The notes below the pieces were generated by a model. That model searched no databases, was not told where the DNA came from, and saw only the letters and a program-made list of their open reading frames with translations. This document shows positions 23,194-34,967 of a stretch of DNA of 64,000 nucleotides, one piece after another. The DNA comes from Hermatobates lingyangjiaoensis. Lineage: Eukaryota; Arthropoda; Insecta; Hemiptera; Hermatobatidae. A program made the translations under genes and the position numbers. The DNA is taken from the NCBI GenBank assembly GCA_026182355.1, contig JAPFBL010000105.1, forward strand, positions 62,001 through 126,000, in the 5' to 3' direction. Within the stretch, counting starts at the first letter, position 1; each line of letters opens with the position of its first letter.

Positions 23194-23385
23194 CTAAGAT
23201 GTCTTTGCTGCTGCCAAGTTTAGTTTGTGGTGTTTTAAAAAACTTGAGAAGAAACAATGCTTAGCCAAATATAGTCTTATTTTAACAATATATGTATATA
23301 TATTGTTGAAATGTACTGCAGCTTCAGCATTCACGACTTTCAAACTAAGCTGTTCCAGTCTCCTGACAGTCTTACATTTCAACAA
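23194..23385 (-). pseudogene. PLE N-terminal coding fragment
   Basis: The minus strand reads KTVRRLEQLSLKVVNAEAAV then HFNN, where it runs into tatatacatata. This is the same block as the fragments at 49977, 56532 and 62131. A short plus-strand continuation (HFNKICLQEDLLPSYT, 23368-23420) lies beside it in the opposite orientation. Confidence 0.6.
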
Positions 23386-23473
23386 AATATGCCTCCAAGA
23401 AGATTTGCTTCCAAGCTATACTATTTGCTGCCATAGAAAACACGCAGAAATGAAACGGAAACTCACTACTATA

Positions 23474-23494
23474 TTTCGATGGCCTCGTCATCAG
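23474..23494 (-). ncRNA. Hammerhead-like core (short stem II)
   Basis: CTGATGA, CGAGGCCATC, GAAA. Core bases are intact; stem II reduces to GA/TC. A (TA)n run follows at about 23535-23547. Confidence 0.35.
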
Positions 23495-23549
23495 GAAGAT
23501 AGAACAAGTCGCTCCGCAGGCAGACATGGTCTTTATATATATATATACA

Positions 23550-23813
23550 CTTTTTTGATGAAAATACGATCCGAAACGGACAAATACAGTTCAATGTACA
23601 TAAAGAAACGTAGAGAAATTAAAAACACACACTTACAGTCTCTAATTTTTGGTTGAACCGTCTTCAGGAGAGATAAGAAAGGGAGACCCAACCGTCCCTG
23701 TACCAGTGCGCTTCGTTTCCCTTTCTTATCTCTCCTGAAGACGGTTCAACCAAAAATTAGAGACTGTAAGTGTGTTTTTAATTTCTCTACGTTTCTTTAT
23801 GTACATTGAACTA
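23550..23813. repeat. Foldback, attagagactgtaag subfamily
   Basis: Arms of about 90-125 nt contain cttacagtctctaatttttg and its complement, with ctcctgaagacggttcaacc in each. (TA)n lies on both outer sides. The core motif has AAAA instead of GAAA in both arms. Confidence 0.85.
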
Positions 23814-23953
23814 TATATATATATATATATATATATGGTAAACAGGAAAACGATCCAAAAGGACGACAAACGTTTCACGATGAATCACAAACACAAGGAT
23901 TGGTCTCCAACCGTCACTTCACAAGTGCGCTTGGTGTCCCTATCTCAACTCTC

Positions 23954-23974
23954 CTGATGACGGTTCAACCGAAA
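23954..23974 (+). ncRNA. Hammerhead-like core
   Basis: CTGATGA, C, GGT-TCA-ACC, GAAA. This copy keeps the GAAA that its relatives in the neighbouring foldback have lost, and is followed by attagagacagtaag. Confidence 0.45.
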
Positions 23975-24043
23975 ATTAGAGACAGTAAGTGTGCTTGTTC
24001 CTTAGTTCTGTGTTTGTGATTCGTCGTGAAACGTATATATATA

Positions 24044-24230
24044 TATATATAAATCAATGATCAAACCACAATCAGAAATGGGAAAACAAGACTAAGATCT
24101 TTCAACCGAAACAAGCGGTCTTCGTCAGAGTCAAAAACCCAACGTCTTAGTCTTGTTTTCCCATTTCTGATTGTGGTTTGATCATTGATTGTTGTTTCAC
24201 GTGTTTATGTGAAATCTTTTTATATATATA
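24044..24230. repeat. Foldback, gatcttag subfamily, flanked by (TA)n
   Basis: The left arm is gatcaaaccacaatcagaaa through aaaaacccaac, and the right arm starts at gtcttagtcttgttttccca. The right arm lacks the core. A (TA)n array of about 65 nt follows at 24222-24290. Confidence 0.85.
24100..24128 (-). ncRNA. Hammerhead-like core with 4-bp stem II
   Basis: CTGACGA, AG, ACCG-CTTGTTT-CGGT, T, GAAA, then gatcttagtcttg. Core bases are intact. Confidence 0.45.
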
Positions 24231-24240
24231 TATATATATA

Positions 24241-24290
<50 letters not shown>
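24222..24290. repeat. (TA)n microsatellite
   Basis: Long TA array with one frame slip (ataatat). It sits between two members of the foldback family. Confidence 0.95.
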
Positions 24291-24293
<3 letters not shown>

Positions 24294-25365
24294 ACAGTTC
24301 ACAAGAAAAGAACTCGTAGAAACATATCAACTTTGATGAGTTGATATATATATATCAACCGTTTACAGGAAAAGAACTATTAGAAACAAGAACAAAACTC
24401 CCTTAAATATTTTGATCTCGTTGTCATCAGAAGAAGAGGAGTTCTGCTCGGCTGGCAAGAAACAACTGTTTGCTTTTTGCCAGGCGAGCATAACTCTTTT
24501 GATTCTTCTCCTTTTCCTTGACCAGTTCGAAATATTGAAGTGATTTTTGCTGTTTCTACGTGTCTTTTTCTTGTAATCGTTTGATAAGTTGTCCTAACGG
24601 ATTGTTTCATATTTTGAATTATATATACATTAAAGGAAAATAAGTCCCATATTTGATTGCAAGTTGTGATTCTAAATAATGAAGCGTTGCTGATAGTACA
24701 TAATGCGTGCTTTGGCAGAAATACCTTTTGGCTTTATTGATATCAGTGAAGAGAGCTATAAGTGGGGATGATAATGATTTGTACAGAGAGAGAGAGAGAG
24801 AGGATTAAAGGAGAGACGTTGACATGGACAGGCGCCAGCCGACCAGACGGACCCCATGTAATCTGCCCGTCATGGTCCACCCATGACACTCTAACTTTCC
24901 TTTATATCAAAAACAGACCTTCTCTATTCTTCATACCATCCAACATAAGTCCCAATATTTATAAGCTCCTTCAATATTTAATTCATTCAAGTTGAGAAGA
25001 GAGTTTCTTAGAACTATTACTTACAAAGGATTATATTTGTAGCAAATATGAATATAATTTGTATAAATGTATTTTTATATATAAATTGAATTTATATTTG
25101 AAGGGTTTTGGTATTTGAATTGTTGATTCAACTCCTATAAGCCAACGGTTCGACGTATATTTACGACCTCTTCAGGGCTGGGAATTCAAATTGTCTGTTT
25201 TGTTTTTATTTCGACTTGTGGTAATATTACTTCATTGCTTTCATAACTACTTTTATAGTTATATCTTTCTAATAGTTTTATGCTAAATATTTAAAATGTG
25301 AAAACTGCAAACAGTAGGATAACAGACCGACAGGATTGTCGAATTTCGACAATCAGGTGGAGTGG

Positions 25366-25632
25366 CAAGGTAGCTCAGTGGCGAAGTAGTCGCCTCTGAA
25401 CTGTAGACAAGGGGTTGAGTACCCACTCTGACCCACGATTTAGTCATGCGGGAGGGAAATAAAGCTTAGCACGTCATTCCTCTGAGAGGACGTTTAGCTG
25501 TCGGGCCGAAGTCTGTTTGATGTCAGATATTCATTAAAGAACCCTACTCTAGGCAAAATTTAGGAACCTCAAAATGTGGAATCTCCATTGTTTGGACTAT
25601 GTGCGTTCCCTCGTGGGACTACCACTGCAACT
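25366..25632 (+). mobile_element. tRNA-derived SINE
   Basis: The head is ggcaaggtagctcagtggcg (A-box) and gggttgagtacccactctga (decayed B-box). The body lacks about 20 nt around the ctctaaatacacttgag block. The tail reaches accactgcaactgaca. Confidence 0.85.
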
Positions 25633-28574
25633 GACAGTTTAAAAAATTCGATTCGCTTGCTACATAAAGGACTGAAACTGATAATAAACATTAGATAATG
25701 AAACTGAAATATTTAAACATAAAATAATTCACAAGACTATAAACGAGTAGACCAGCTACTAACAGATGACATATTTAAACCACTGGCAAACTGACAGGCA
25801 TTAGGAAAAGACCAAGAGACAGACTAGACAGGAGTAACGTTAACACAAAGAACAAAAAGGTGAAAATAGAGTTAAACAATTATTGCTGAAAAATGAAAAT
25901 ATAGTCCATAAACAATAATTAATCGAGTATGTTGCAGTATAAAAAAATAACCTCAATTGACAAGCAGACGATTATCACATAGCTGTTTTCGTGAGCAGAG
26001 AATTTTTGCAAAATCACTGGAATGAAGTAAATATACTAGATTAAGATAATATATATGTTAAACTATTCTAGAAACACTATAGTACTAACATAAGAATGGT
26101 ACATATAATTGTAAATTTGTTACAAGAACAAATTATCCTGTTTTAGCATTGTTACCGAACAGCCAGGATTTTTATAAATATCAGGATTTTGCTGTAAACT
26201 TTAGTCGTTTCAACTAACGTACTCGTAATACCAAAAAATGTATCTCAAGTTGGATATCAGAAATAAAAGTTTAATGCCAGTTGACATAAAATAGTATATA
26301 ATTTTAAAAAAGTATAATCTGAAAAATTAAGAGTATATTAACATTAGGAATGTGGATGATTAGTCCTACTAATTTCAATTTTGAGTCCCCGAATGTTTAT
26401 TTCAGTAGATGAGAGTCAGTTCAGTTTAAAGTTTGATGATAACCTATCGACAGAAAAAACTTGTAAATTTTAGATTCAAATTGTAAATTTATAAAGGATT
26501 GTGGTTATGAAAATGAGGATTATGAAGGCTGAGTTTGTTATGCAAAAGATTTCAAAGAGAGAGTCGCGTTATATGACTGCTAGAGGAGAGCACCTTTCTT
26601 CCTGTTGTGCAAGTCTGCATTGGAGTTACTTGGAGGCCAATAGCGGAGTAACAGATGACCCATTGTGGTCTAGATTGCTGGGATGAAGTGGAGCTCAAAG
26701 AGGAGGGGGGTTATTCTCGGATCAGCCCATTATCGATGCGACCCTGGACAATTGAAGCGGCACCTGGCTGATTTACTATTATTTAGATTTCCAAGGGGGG
26801 TGTTTGAACTGTCATTCTTGTAATAAGATGTCACTCTATAGACAAGGTAAATACAATCAGGTCAGAAATAGTCAAATTTCACACTGCGATCCAAGGGCTT
26901 GCAAATCACCCCTATTACCGTCTGCATTGAACAACTAGACAGGTAGAAATAGGTCGAAACAAGCCAAACCACGCTCCTTAATACAAATTCAGCAATAAAT
27001 ATTGCATCTCACAGCATTTCAATAACCATTATTTGAATAGAAAATAATAAAGTTCAATACTGGAAATTATAGAAAAAGTTCCGTTAATGGAGCAGTATTG
27101 TCAAGAAACAACACATTTTGAACCGTAGTGTCTTCTTCAAGCATATTTGTGTATAGTTTAGAATAAAAAATAGGAGTTTGTGATGGACATGAAGAAGGAC
27201 ACTTTATCTTTGCTACAAGTTATTTTGTATTTTACAATAAATAAAAGAAAGGTTTTGTCTGTACATTGCTTAGAACTGACTCATTTCAAGTTATCTTAAC
27301 TCATTTCAAGTTTCTTATATTAGAGAAACTGAATCCAACCTTAGAAAAATTTCTTTCTGTTGATTTGTCGGTTTATCCGTAAAATTTTGTCCCAAGTAAA
27401 CTCATCCACTAAAAGATGTCAAGCTGAAACTTTGACAGTAGATTTGTGTATGTCTAACTTAAAATCTAAGCTCTGAATGGCTTGAAAATTCAACGTAGAA
27501 GCGAAGTTATGAACTTTTAAGTCGTCTTTGGCAAGCTTTTCAAACATCTACAAGCTTTCGAAAATATACAGGTGTAGCAACCTTTAAGTTGTATTTGGCT
27601 AGCTACATAGACATGTTTATTTGAAATAAACATAACATTTATTTTGAAATAAACTTCCTACAATCGTAACACTGTACTGATAATGATATTTTCTACTCTC
27701 TATAATTTCTAATGATATTTTGGAATAACATGTATCATCTCTGAATTTTTAGAAAAGTACCAGTCAAAGATTGGTATTTAAACTATGGGGAAGCCAAGAG
27801 AACATGCTAATATTCATTCAAATGCTAATCGCATTAGATCTTGCTAAATGTGTGTGGTCTTAAGGAAACCGGTATTCAGCATCGTTATAGCCGTTGGAAA
27901 TATTAATGACAATAATATATCAAGACATGACATGAGTCCATGTGAGTTGGAAGTGTGCAGAGAATATCAGTGTCAGAGTTATTTTGAATAAGAAGCAAAG
28001 TGGGTGGTTCAAGACTTTATGAGGCGAATACTCATAGAACGGCTCGTTAGGAATGCAACAAACCAGTTGACAGTACGTATCCTTAGGGTGACGAGTTTGG
28101 ATCTGTGCCAGCAAAAGAAGCCAACGGAAACACACCTCTGAAGGTGTCAACACAACTCTCAAGTAACACCCGTCACATAGTTTTTTGTTCCCTAATTCCA
28201 GTGAAAGGTATTATCCACTTACCAGGGCAAGCTACTTCATACAACTAGAGGATTTGCTTCATATAACTCCCAACTATTTTAAACAAATTATTTGAAACTG
28301 TGGTATGCAGACTGAGGCAATTGCATCCAATCAAAAGGAATAATATGACTAATTATATAAAATTCTTTCTGAATTAGTAAATCGAATTAGTAAAGAATTA
28401 GTAATATTCTGAATTAGGAAGCATCTTTTTCGCTTCAGTAACGCTTAATTTATATATTAATTATTATATAATTAATGAATGATTAATTCTGATCAATAAA
28501 TTACTTTTAATTATTGAGTTGTATTGAATAGTTATCTATAGAAGATGTTTATCTGTTAAATTGTGATCTATAGG
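25633..28574. other. No gene recognised
   Basis: Mostly AT-rich. 26560-26830 is GC-richer with a 61-codon frame that shows no motif. A decayed hammerhead-like motif lies at about 27095-27150 on the minus strand. 27920-28162 (minus) has an open frame of 80 codons without recognisable motifs. Confidence 0.3.
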
Positions 28575-28817
28575 ATAGGTTAGGCTGCAGTGACTGTCCC
28601 ACGAGCAAAAACACTTGGCAGTCCTAAATTTTGCCTAGCTCAAGCGTTTTTAGAGTAGGGATCTTTAACGAATACCTGACATCGTACAGGCTTGGGATCG
28701 CTGATAACGTGCTCAGATTTATTCACCTCCTACTTGAATAAATCGAAGGCCAGAGTGGGCATTGAATCCCGGACCTGCCAGTCCAGAGACGTTTCCACTG
28801 GCTAACTTACCGTCCTA
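28575..28817 (-). mobile_element. tRNA-derived SINE
   Basis: Minus-strand head from 28817 (gttagccagtggaaacgtct) with a B-box-like gattcaatgcccactctgg; the body and tail end at gcagcctaacctatcc. Confidence 0.82.
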
Positions 28818-29839
28818 TAGACATCTCTAAATAATCTTTATCTGTTGAATTTTGTTTAATTGTTATCTATAGAAAATGTTTATCTGTTAAATTGTGAGTG
28901 ATCTTTATGTGTTGAGTTGTCTATAGAAGATGTTTTTCTGTTCAATTCTGATCGGTGATTTATTTTTATATGTTGATTTATGTCTAAATATGATGTTTAT
29001 CTGTTGTTTTTTATAAACTTTAAGTGATCTTTTAAGACGATTATCTGTTTGGTTGTGTTATAAAGTGTTGTACTACTAGTATTTTGTTATGAAGAATTTG
29101 TTAGTCAATTATATTATAATTTTTTCTTGTGCTATTTTTAGACTTTTTTTTTGTTATTTTATATTTTTTCGTCGTCTAATAAAGTACTAACTAAAATTTT
29201 AGACTAGGATTTTAAGTAAAGTGTGATTTATAGTTAACCTATATCAGTTGATGTATTAACCTGTGGACTATACATCATCATTACTGTTGCTTTTCATGTA
29301 CGACATAAATTATATTGAATTTTTAATAGACTTCCTGAGGTTTCTATCGAATTAATAATGTTGATTAAAAAACATGGGATTTGTTGAGGAAAGCAAGAAG
29401 TCTATTTTTACTGAAGTTGAACGTCGGTTTAAATAAAGGACAGTTTCGTGGGCCAACTGACCGATTTCACGGAGCCGGTTAGTTATTATTCAAAAGAGAG
29501 GTGGGCAGATTAAAATAATATCAAGACTTTGTCTTCACTTCAACTGAGTTATAGCTTTCACGGTATAAAACAAGGCATCTTTCCGAAAACATTCCTCTGT
29601 ATTTGTTTCAGTACAATCAGTCATTTTACTAGTAAGATTAAAAATAAATCCGGAAGCTGCTGTTTAGTATCTTAAACAAATTTCTCTGCTCGTAATTCAC
29701 AATATTGTAAATAAAAATAACGTAAAAATATCAAACACAAGTTATCAAACTAGCTTTTTTTTTAGTTATATAGTTTTAATATAGTTTAGTTATAGTTATA
29801 GTTCATTATAGTTTAATTATATATTTTATTTTTAATATA

Positions 29840-30100
29840 CAATTTCTTTATATCAAAGTTGATTTTGAAAACTGTTGACTGGTCGTAATCCATTTTCAAA
29901 TAACTTTATTAATCTTCATTAAATTTTGCTGGCTGATCTTTATGATGGGAAGATCTTAGATAAGTCAATTTGGTTGTAGGTCAAAAGGTTCACTTTACAG
30001 TAAATATATCATTTTTTATCTACTCTTTGTTTATATTTTTCCCTCAGTCAATAGAAATTTTATATCAAACACAAATTCTCCATCATGAGTAAATTTGTTA
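29840..30100. repeat. Copy A of a diverged direct duplication
   Basis: Shares ordered blocks (tttgaaaactgttgactgg, ttcattaaattttgctggct, agtcaatttggttgtagg, ttcactttacagtaaatata, ccctcagtcaatagaaattt) with 31695-31975 in the same orientation. No coding frame was seen. Confidence 0.6.
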
Positions 30101-30601
30101 AAAAAGTCTCACAATAACAAAAAATCTCATTTCAAAATTATCACTTGTAAATTAACAATTTCTTTAAATATAACAATCATTATTAAAATAAATTTATATT
30201 AAACATTTTAAATTAATTTAACGAATTATTACGATAAGTTCAAGTAATGGATTACCTATTAGTCAAGCATTATTCAAATGAGGTTCTACCCTTAATGTTC
30301 AAATTCACGTTTTTGTCTTTAGTCACGTATATCTAATAAGATAAAGATGCAGTGTATCAGACTGTTTGCTACCAAACTCCTACTTGGGTTTTAAAAATAG
30401 ACACTCACAACTAAATATACAAATATAAACATATTACCCTTAGGATAAGTGAAGTATCAATTGAAATACGTCGAGCAGTAACATAGCTAGTAAATGCACT
30501 AGCCTTGACGAAGAAGGACTTACAAAAATAAATCATTTGACAACTTGATTTAGATTTTACTTCAGAGATAGGAAACCAGTATAAAGAAATTGGAAAGAGT
30601 A

Positions 30602-30836
30602 TGCAGGCTCATGATTTATTCAGGCAGGAGATAAACAAATCTACTCATGTCGCACCTCAGAGTGGACGTTAAGCCACCGGTCCTGAACCCGTGCGATGTC
30701 AGATACACGTTAAAAATCCCGAATTATGCGAAATTTAGGACTTCCAGTAGGGAATGTTTATTATATAGTAATATAAAGGGTCAACCTTGGACCTATATGT
30801 CTCCTCTCTTGGGACGACTACTGTAACCTAACCTAA
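30602..30836 (+). mobile_element. SINE lacking the tRNA head
   Basis: It starts at the gctcatgatttattcaggca block and runs through gtggacgttaagccaccggt to a tail ending actgtaacctaacctaac. Confidence 0.75.
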
Positions 30837-31394
30837 CTTTAACAAATAGGGGTCAACTACAAATCTGAAAGGAACTTTTGTTATTTAAATTCTGTCACCC
30901 TATATTAATTATCTAAGCTTAAATTAAATTGATTTGCTGTCTATAAATATGATTAGTAAAGTAATATATTCAATTATCACATTAATGGCAATTATTTAAT
31001 TTTAGGTTTGCAACCCTTGGTTGTTCACAAGGCTGTGTAATGTCAGGTACTCGTTAGTGGTACTGTTTCCAAACTCTACAGGTGCATATGGTGAACTTTG
31101 ATCACAGTCATTCGTGGCACTCAATCAGTCGTGCAAGGAGAAGTTGTTTGCAAGGAAGCTCGCTTTTACAGGTCAGTGGATCAACAAGTGGCTAAACAGC
31201 AAACAAATAGTCATCAAACAGTAAGCACTAAAAATCCTGCTTGTGAGGAATTACTTACACTAACTCTCTCATAACAATTCTGGGTGTTGATTAACAAATA
31301 AGAAACACTTCCCATCCGTAAAACAGCGCAAAAAATAAAACTCTTTAATTATAGGCCTCGAATAAACTACCTTTTGTGAATCTCTTGAAGATGT

Positions 31395-31658
31395 TTGCTA
31401 GGTATACTGGAGCGGACCTGGCAAAGAGAAAATTCGCAGGAGTCAGGTGCGAGGCAGGTAGAAAACGATTCTTCAAAGTGTTTCTTCTCGCTAATTACTT
31501 TCTATTTACAAACAAATGATTGTTCAGGCACCTGCTTCAACCCAAAGCGTCTGGGTCAATCTCACAATGACTTTCACCTATACAGCATCATCAATTTTCC
31601 TTCTCTATCTGTTAACCGAGAGCTGGCCAATTTCTATGTAGACTTGAATTCAAAATAA
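31395..31658 (+). other. Unassigned 87-codon open frame
   Basis: An open frame in sequence of average GC, with no motif recognised. It lies just before copy B of the local duplication and could be repeat-derived. Confidence 0.12.
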
Positions 31659-31694
31659 CCATAGTTATTATCAACGCGTAGCAAATAATTAATT

Positions 31695-31975
31695 TTAAAT
31701 ATACAATTTCCTTGCATCAGAATTGTTTTGAAAACTATCTACTGGACACTATCTATTCTCCAATAACTTCATTAATCTTCATGAAATTTTGCTTGCTAAT
31801 TTTAACACTATTGGAGGATTTTGGATAAGTCAATTTGGTTGTAGTTTAAAAGGCTTACTTCACAGTAAATATATAATTTTTAATCTACTTTACGTACAGT
31901 TAGTATTTTTATATTTTTCCTTCAGTCAAGAGAAATTTTTGTATATAATTATTTCAAAACAATTTCATTATCACA
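31695..31975. repeat. Copy B of a diverged direct duplication
   Basis: Counterpart of 29840-30100, about 1.85 kb to the right. Matching blocks include agtcaatttggttgtagttt and cttcagtcaagagaaattt. It suggests one interspersed repeat family present twice. Confidence 0.6.
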
Positions 31976-32136
31976 TACTTGCATTTAATTTCAAATCATA
32001 ACAGATTAAAATCAAATTGGAACAACTTAATTTTGTGAAGTTATGACGATGGCCTCAAAAAAAGGAATATTATTGAAAAACTCCCTTTTAAGTTTATTAA
32101 GAGAAAAAAAATAAGCTCAAATGAAAATTTAATGGG

Positions 32137-32400
32137 AGCAAGGGTAGCTCAGTGGCTTGCTTGCTCGCCTCTGTACTGTAAGTTCTGCTGTTTGATAATC
32201 ATGCTGGCCCTCGATTTATTCATTTGGAGTTGAGCAAATCTGAGCACCTTATCCTTCAGAGAGAATCTTGCCTCATTGGTTCCGATCCTCTTGGATGTCA
32301 GATACGTATTAAAGATCTCTACTCTAAATACACTTGAATTGGGGAAATTTTAGATATTTTAATGTAGAATGTTCATGATGTGCTATTACAAACGGTCCAT
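32137..32400 (+). mobile_element. tRNA-derived SINE
   Basis: The head gcaagggtagctcagtggct has a good A-box, while the B-box is destroyed (gtttgataatcatgctgg). The body follows through ttagatattttaatgtagaa. Confidence 0.83.
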
Positions 32401-32589
32401 CTTTATCCTATGTGTTTTATCAAGGCGATTATCAAAAACAATTCAACGAAATTAATAAAATTACAAAAAGAAAAATGAAGAAAACTCAAAATGAGTTTTG
32501 GATCTCCGTTGTCATCAGGTGGGAGAAAACAACTGCTTGGAAGACAAGCAAGACTTGGAACTTCTTTCCGAGTTGTTTATATGAAACTT

Positions 32590-32611
32590 CTGATGAAGTC
32601 GGATGTTGAAA
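32590..32611 (+). ncRNA. Hammerhead-like core (no clear stem II)
   Basis: CTGATGA and GAAA lie at family spacing, with AGTCGGATGTT between them and no good pairing. An inverted relative lies at about 32502-32522 (minus, CTGATGA, then CAAA). Confidence 0.25.
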
Positions 32612-33570
32612 TGCCGTAGCAGATTTAGTGTGTTCTTCCGTGTTTTCTTCTGTGTTTTCTCTGTGTAATTTTATTTTATGTATATACATATATATGTATA
32701 TATATATATATTGGAATGATTTTATTCAGGGAAAATTACTATGTAATAGAACAAAAAAAAGGAATCAAATCAATCTAGAGAGCCCGTGTGCTGTTAAATC
32801 AACGTTCTCATAAAATATTTTACAATAATTTTCTTCTAAAATAAATTTATTTTTTTATTCAAATAATGTATTTTTTATTACTAAATTGGTATATTTCTAC
32901 ACCACTCCGCCTGGTTTCCCTCTTTTATCTATCCTGAAGACAGTTCAAACCGATAATTAGATACCGTAAGTGTGTTTTAATTTCTCTATGTTTCTTCATC
33001 TACAATTAACTTTTTTTTCCGTTTTGCATCGTATTTTCATCGAAAAAGTATAATATATAAGATATATATATATATTTATATTGTAAATATTCAGAACCAA
33101 TAATGTGTAACTATGAATGAACATAGTTGTGAAATTAAACAATTTACAATTAAAGATTAGAACTGAAACTAAAGAAATAGCAAATGTGACCTTTTTATTT
33201 CTACTGTATGTTCTCAGAGTTCAAGTGAATTTTATAACAAAGGTAGTATTTTATGGTTTGTGAAGATTTGTTAAAATTTAGAAGTAAGGTTTAAAAGTAG
33301 ACGTTGATGATGCAAGGAATAAAAGAAACAGGTTTTGGATTTTAAATACTTGAAGGCAAAAAAATCTTTAAAGAAGGGTATTTTAACTGAGATTGGGTAA
33401 ACGTTAAGGAGAGGAGGTTGTATTGTGTTAGCTGTTTTTGAGTTGAATTGGATTGAAGGGAACAGAAGTAGAAGACTAATAGAGTGGAACGTCTTAAGGC
33501 TGAGAGTGGATTGTGGTCAGTGGGGGTGGATGAAGCCCGACAAAGAGCGATAGGGCGGACCACACGCATC

Positions 33571-34370
33571 TAGCAACGAGCTGGCACTAGCCAGTCCTCG
33601 GGCAAACCTTCGATTAATCCACCTCACAGCCCGCTATCTGCAAAACTATCTAGCAACGAGCTGGCACTAGCCAGTCCTCGGGCAAACCTTCGATTAATCC
33701 ACCTCACAGCCCGCTATCTGCAAAACCATCTAGCAACGAGCTGGCACTAGCCAGTCCTCGGGCAAACCTTCGATTAATCCACCACACAGCCCGCTATCTG
33801 CAAAACTATCTAGCAACGAGCTGGCACCAGCCAGTCCTCGGGCAAACCTTCGATTAATCCACCACACAGCCCGCTATCTGCAAAACTATCTAGCAATGAG
33901 CTGGCACTAGCCAGTGCTCGAGCAAACCTTCGATTAATCCACCTCACAGCCCGCTATCTGCAAAACTATCTAGCAATGAGCTGGCACTAGCCAGTCCTCG
34001 GGCAAACCTTCGATTAATCCACCACACAGCCCGCTATCTGCAAAACTATCTAGCAATGAGCTGGCACTAGCCAGTCCTCGGGCAAACCTTCGATTAATCC
34101 ACCACACAGCCCGCTATCTGCAAAACTATCTAGCAACGAGCTGGCACTAGCCAGTCCTCGGGCAAACCTTCGATTAATCCACCACACAGCCCGCTATCTG
34201 CAAAACTATCTAGCAACGAGCTGGCACCAGCCAGTCCTCGGGCAAACCTTCGATTAATCCACCTCACAGCCCGCTATCTGCAAAACTATCTAGCAATGAG
34301 CTGGCACTAGCCAGTTCTCGGGCAAACCTTCGATTAATCCACCACACAGCCCGCTATCGGCAAAACTATC
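33571..34370 (+). repeat. Minisatellite, ten 80-bp units
   Basis: Units start at tagcaacgag or tagcaatgag at 33571, 33651, 33731 and every 80 bp to 34291, with no indels. Each unit contains an imperfect hairpin (cgagctggcactagccagtc then ctcg) and an invariant cttcgattaatccacc. Variable sites are aac/aat, cact/cacc and cctc/ccac. Units 4 and 9 share the rare cacc variant. GC content is far above the flanks. No open frame persists through the array that would suggest a protein repeat. Confidence 0.97.
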
Positions 34371-34677
34371 TTTATATGTCCAAAGTCTACCCAAAGTGAA
34401 ACTCAATTCCGAGAATACATTTACCGGAAAGATAGCAATTCATAAAGCTCTTCAACATAGATATGAACTTTAACCGAATTGTTGATTCTATCACATAGCT
34501 AATGTTTTTTTTAATTTGTGTCTTTCTTCTTGTATTCTTGTTTCGTTGATTTATTTATTTACAACTTTAATTTTTTATTTATTTATGAAATTTTAATTTT
34601 TTTTATAAACTTATTATTATTATTCAGAAATTGTTTTTAATCTGTTGATATATTTATATGTTGTTTATATGTATATA

Positions 34678-34722
<45 letters not shown>
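34678..34722. repeat. (TA)n microsatellite
   Basis: About 45 nt of TA immediately left of the best palindrome in the window. Confidence 0.95.
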
Positions 34723-34725
<3 letters not shown>

Positions 34726-34798
34726 ATTTCACATAAACACGTGAAACAACAAACAATGATCAAACCACAATCAGAAATGGGAAAACAAGACTAAGATC

Positions 34799-34827
34799 TT
34801 TCAACCGTAACAAGCGGTCTTCGTCAG
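34799..34827 (-). ncRNA. Hammerhead-like core with 4-bp stem II
   Basis: CTGACGA, AG, ACCG-CTTGTTA-CGGT, T, GAAA. Intact core; left arm of the palindrome. Confidence 0.5.
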
Positions 34828-34861
34828 AGTCAAAAACCCAACTGAGGTTGGGTTTTTGACT

Positions 34862-34890
34862 CTGACGAAGACCGCTTGTTACGGTTGAAA
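34862..34890 (+). ncRNA. Hammerhead-like core with 4-bp stem II
   Basis: Mirror copy of 34799-34827, identical through the core. In a plus-strand transcript the two copies would pair with each other as well as fold locally. Confidence 0.5.
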
Positions 34891-34931
34891 GATCTTAGTC
34901 TTGTTTTCCCATTTCTGATTGTGGTTTGATC

Positions 34932-34967
<36 letters not shown>

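Larger units (their letters stand above)
34758..34931. repeat. Near-perfect 174-nt palindrome with two hammerhead-like cores
   Basis: Arms of about 84 nt mirror each other from gatcaaaccacaatcagaaa to its complement, with centre aacccaactgaggttgggtt. Outer flanks are aaagatttcacataaacacg on the left and TA then GT repeats on the right. Confidence 0.95.

Noticed and set aside
23225..23656. 143-codon open frame as a host gene
   Set aside because: It is a chance reading through inverted PLE fragments, a (TA)n run and a foldback arm; only the LQEDLLPSYT part is meaningful, as a PLE relic.
24380..24610. 76-codon frame and its relative at 43733 as conserved protein
   Set aside because: The similarity is between noncoding ribozyme-like repeat copies; the frames contain the decayed CTGATGA motif and no domain.
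33571..34370. CRISPR-like array
   Set aside because: The whole 80-bp unit is repeated with no unique spacers, and the context is a eukaryotic genome. It is a minisatellite.
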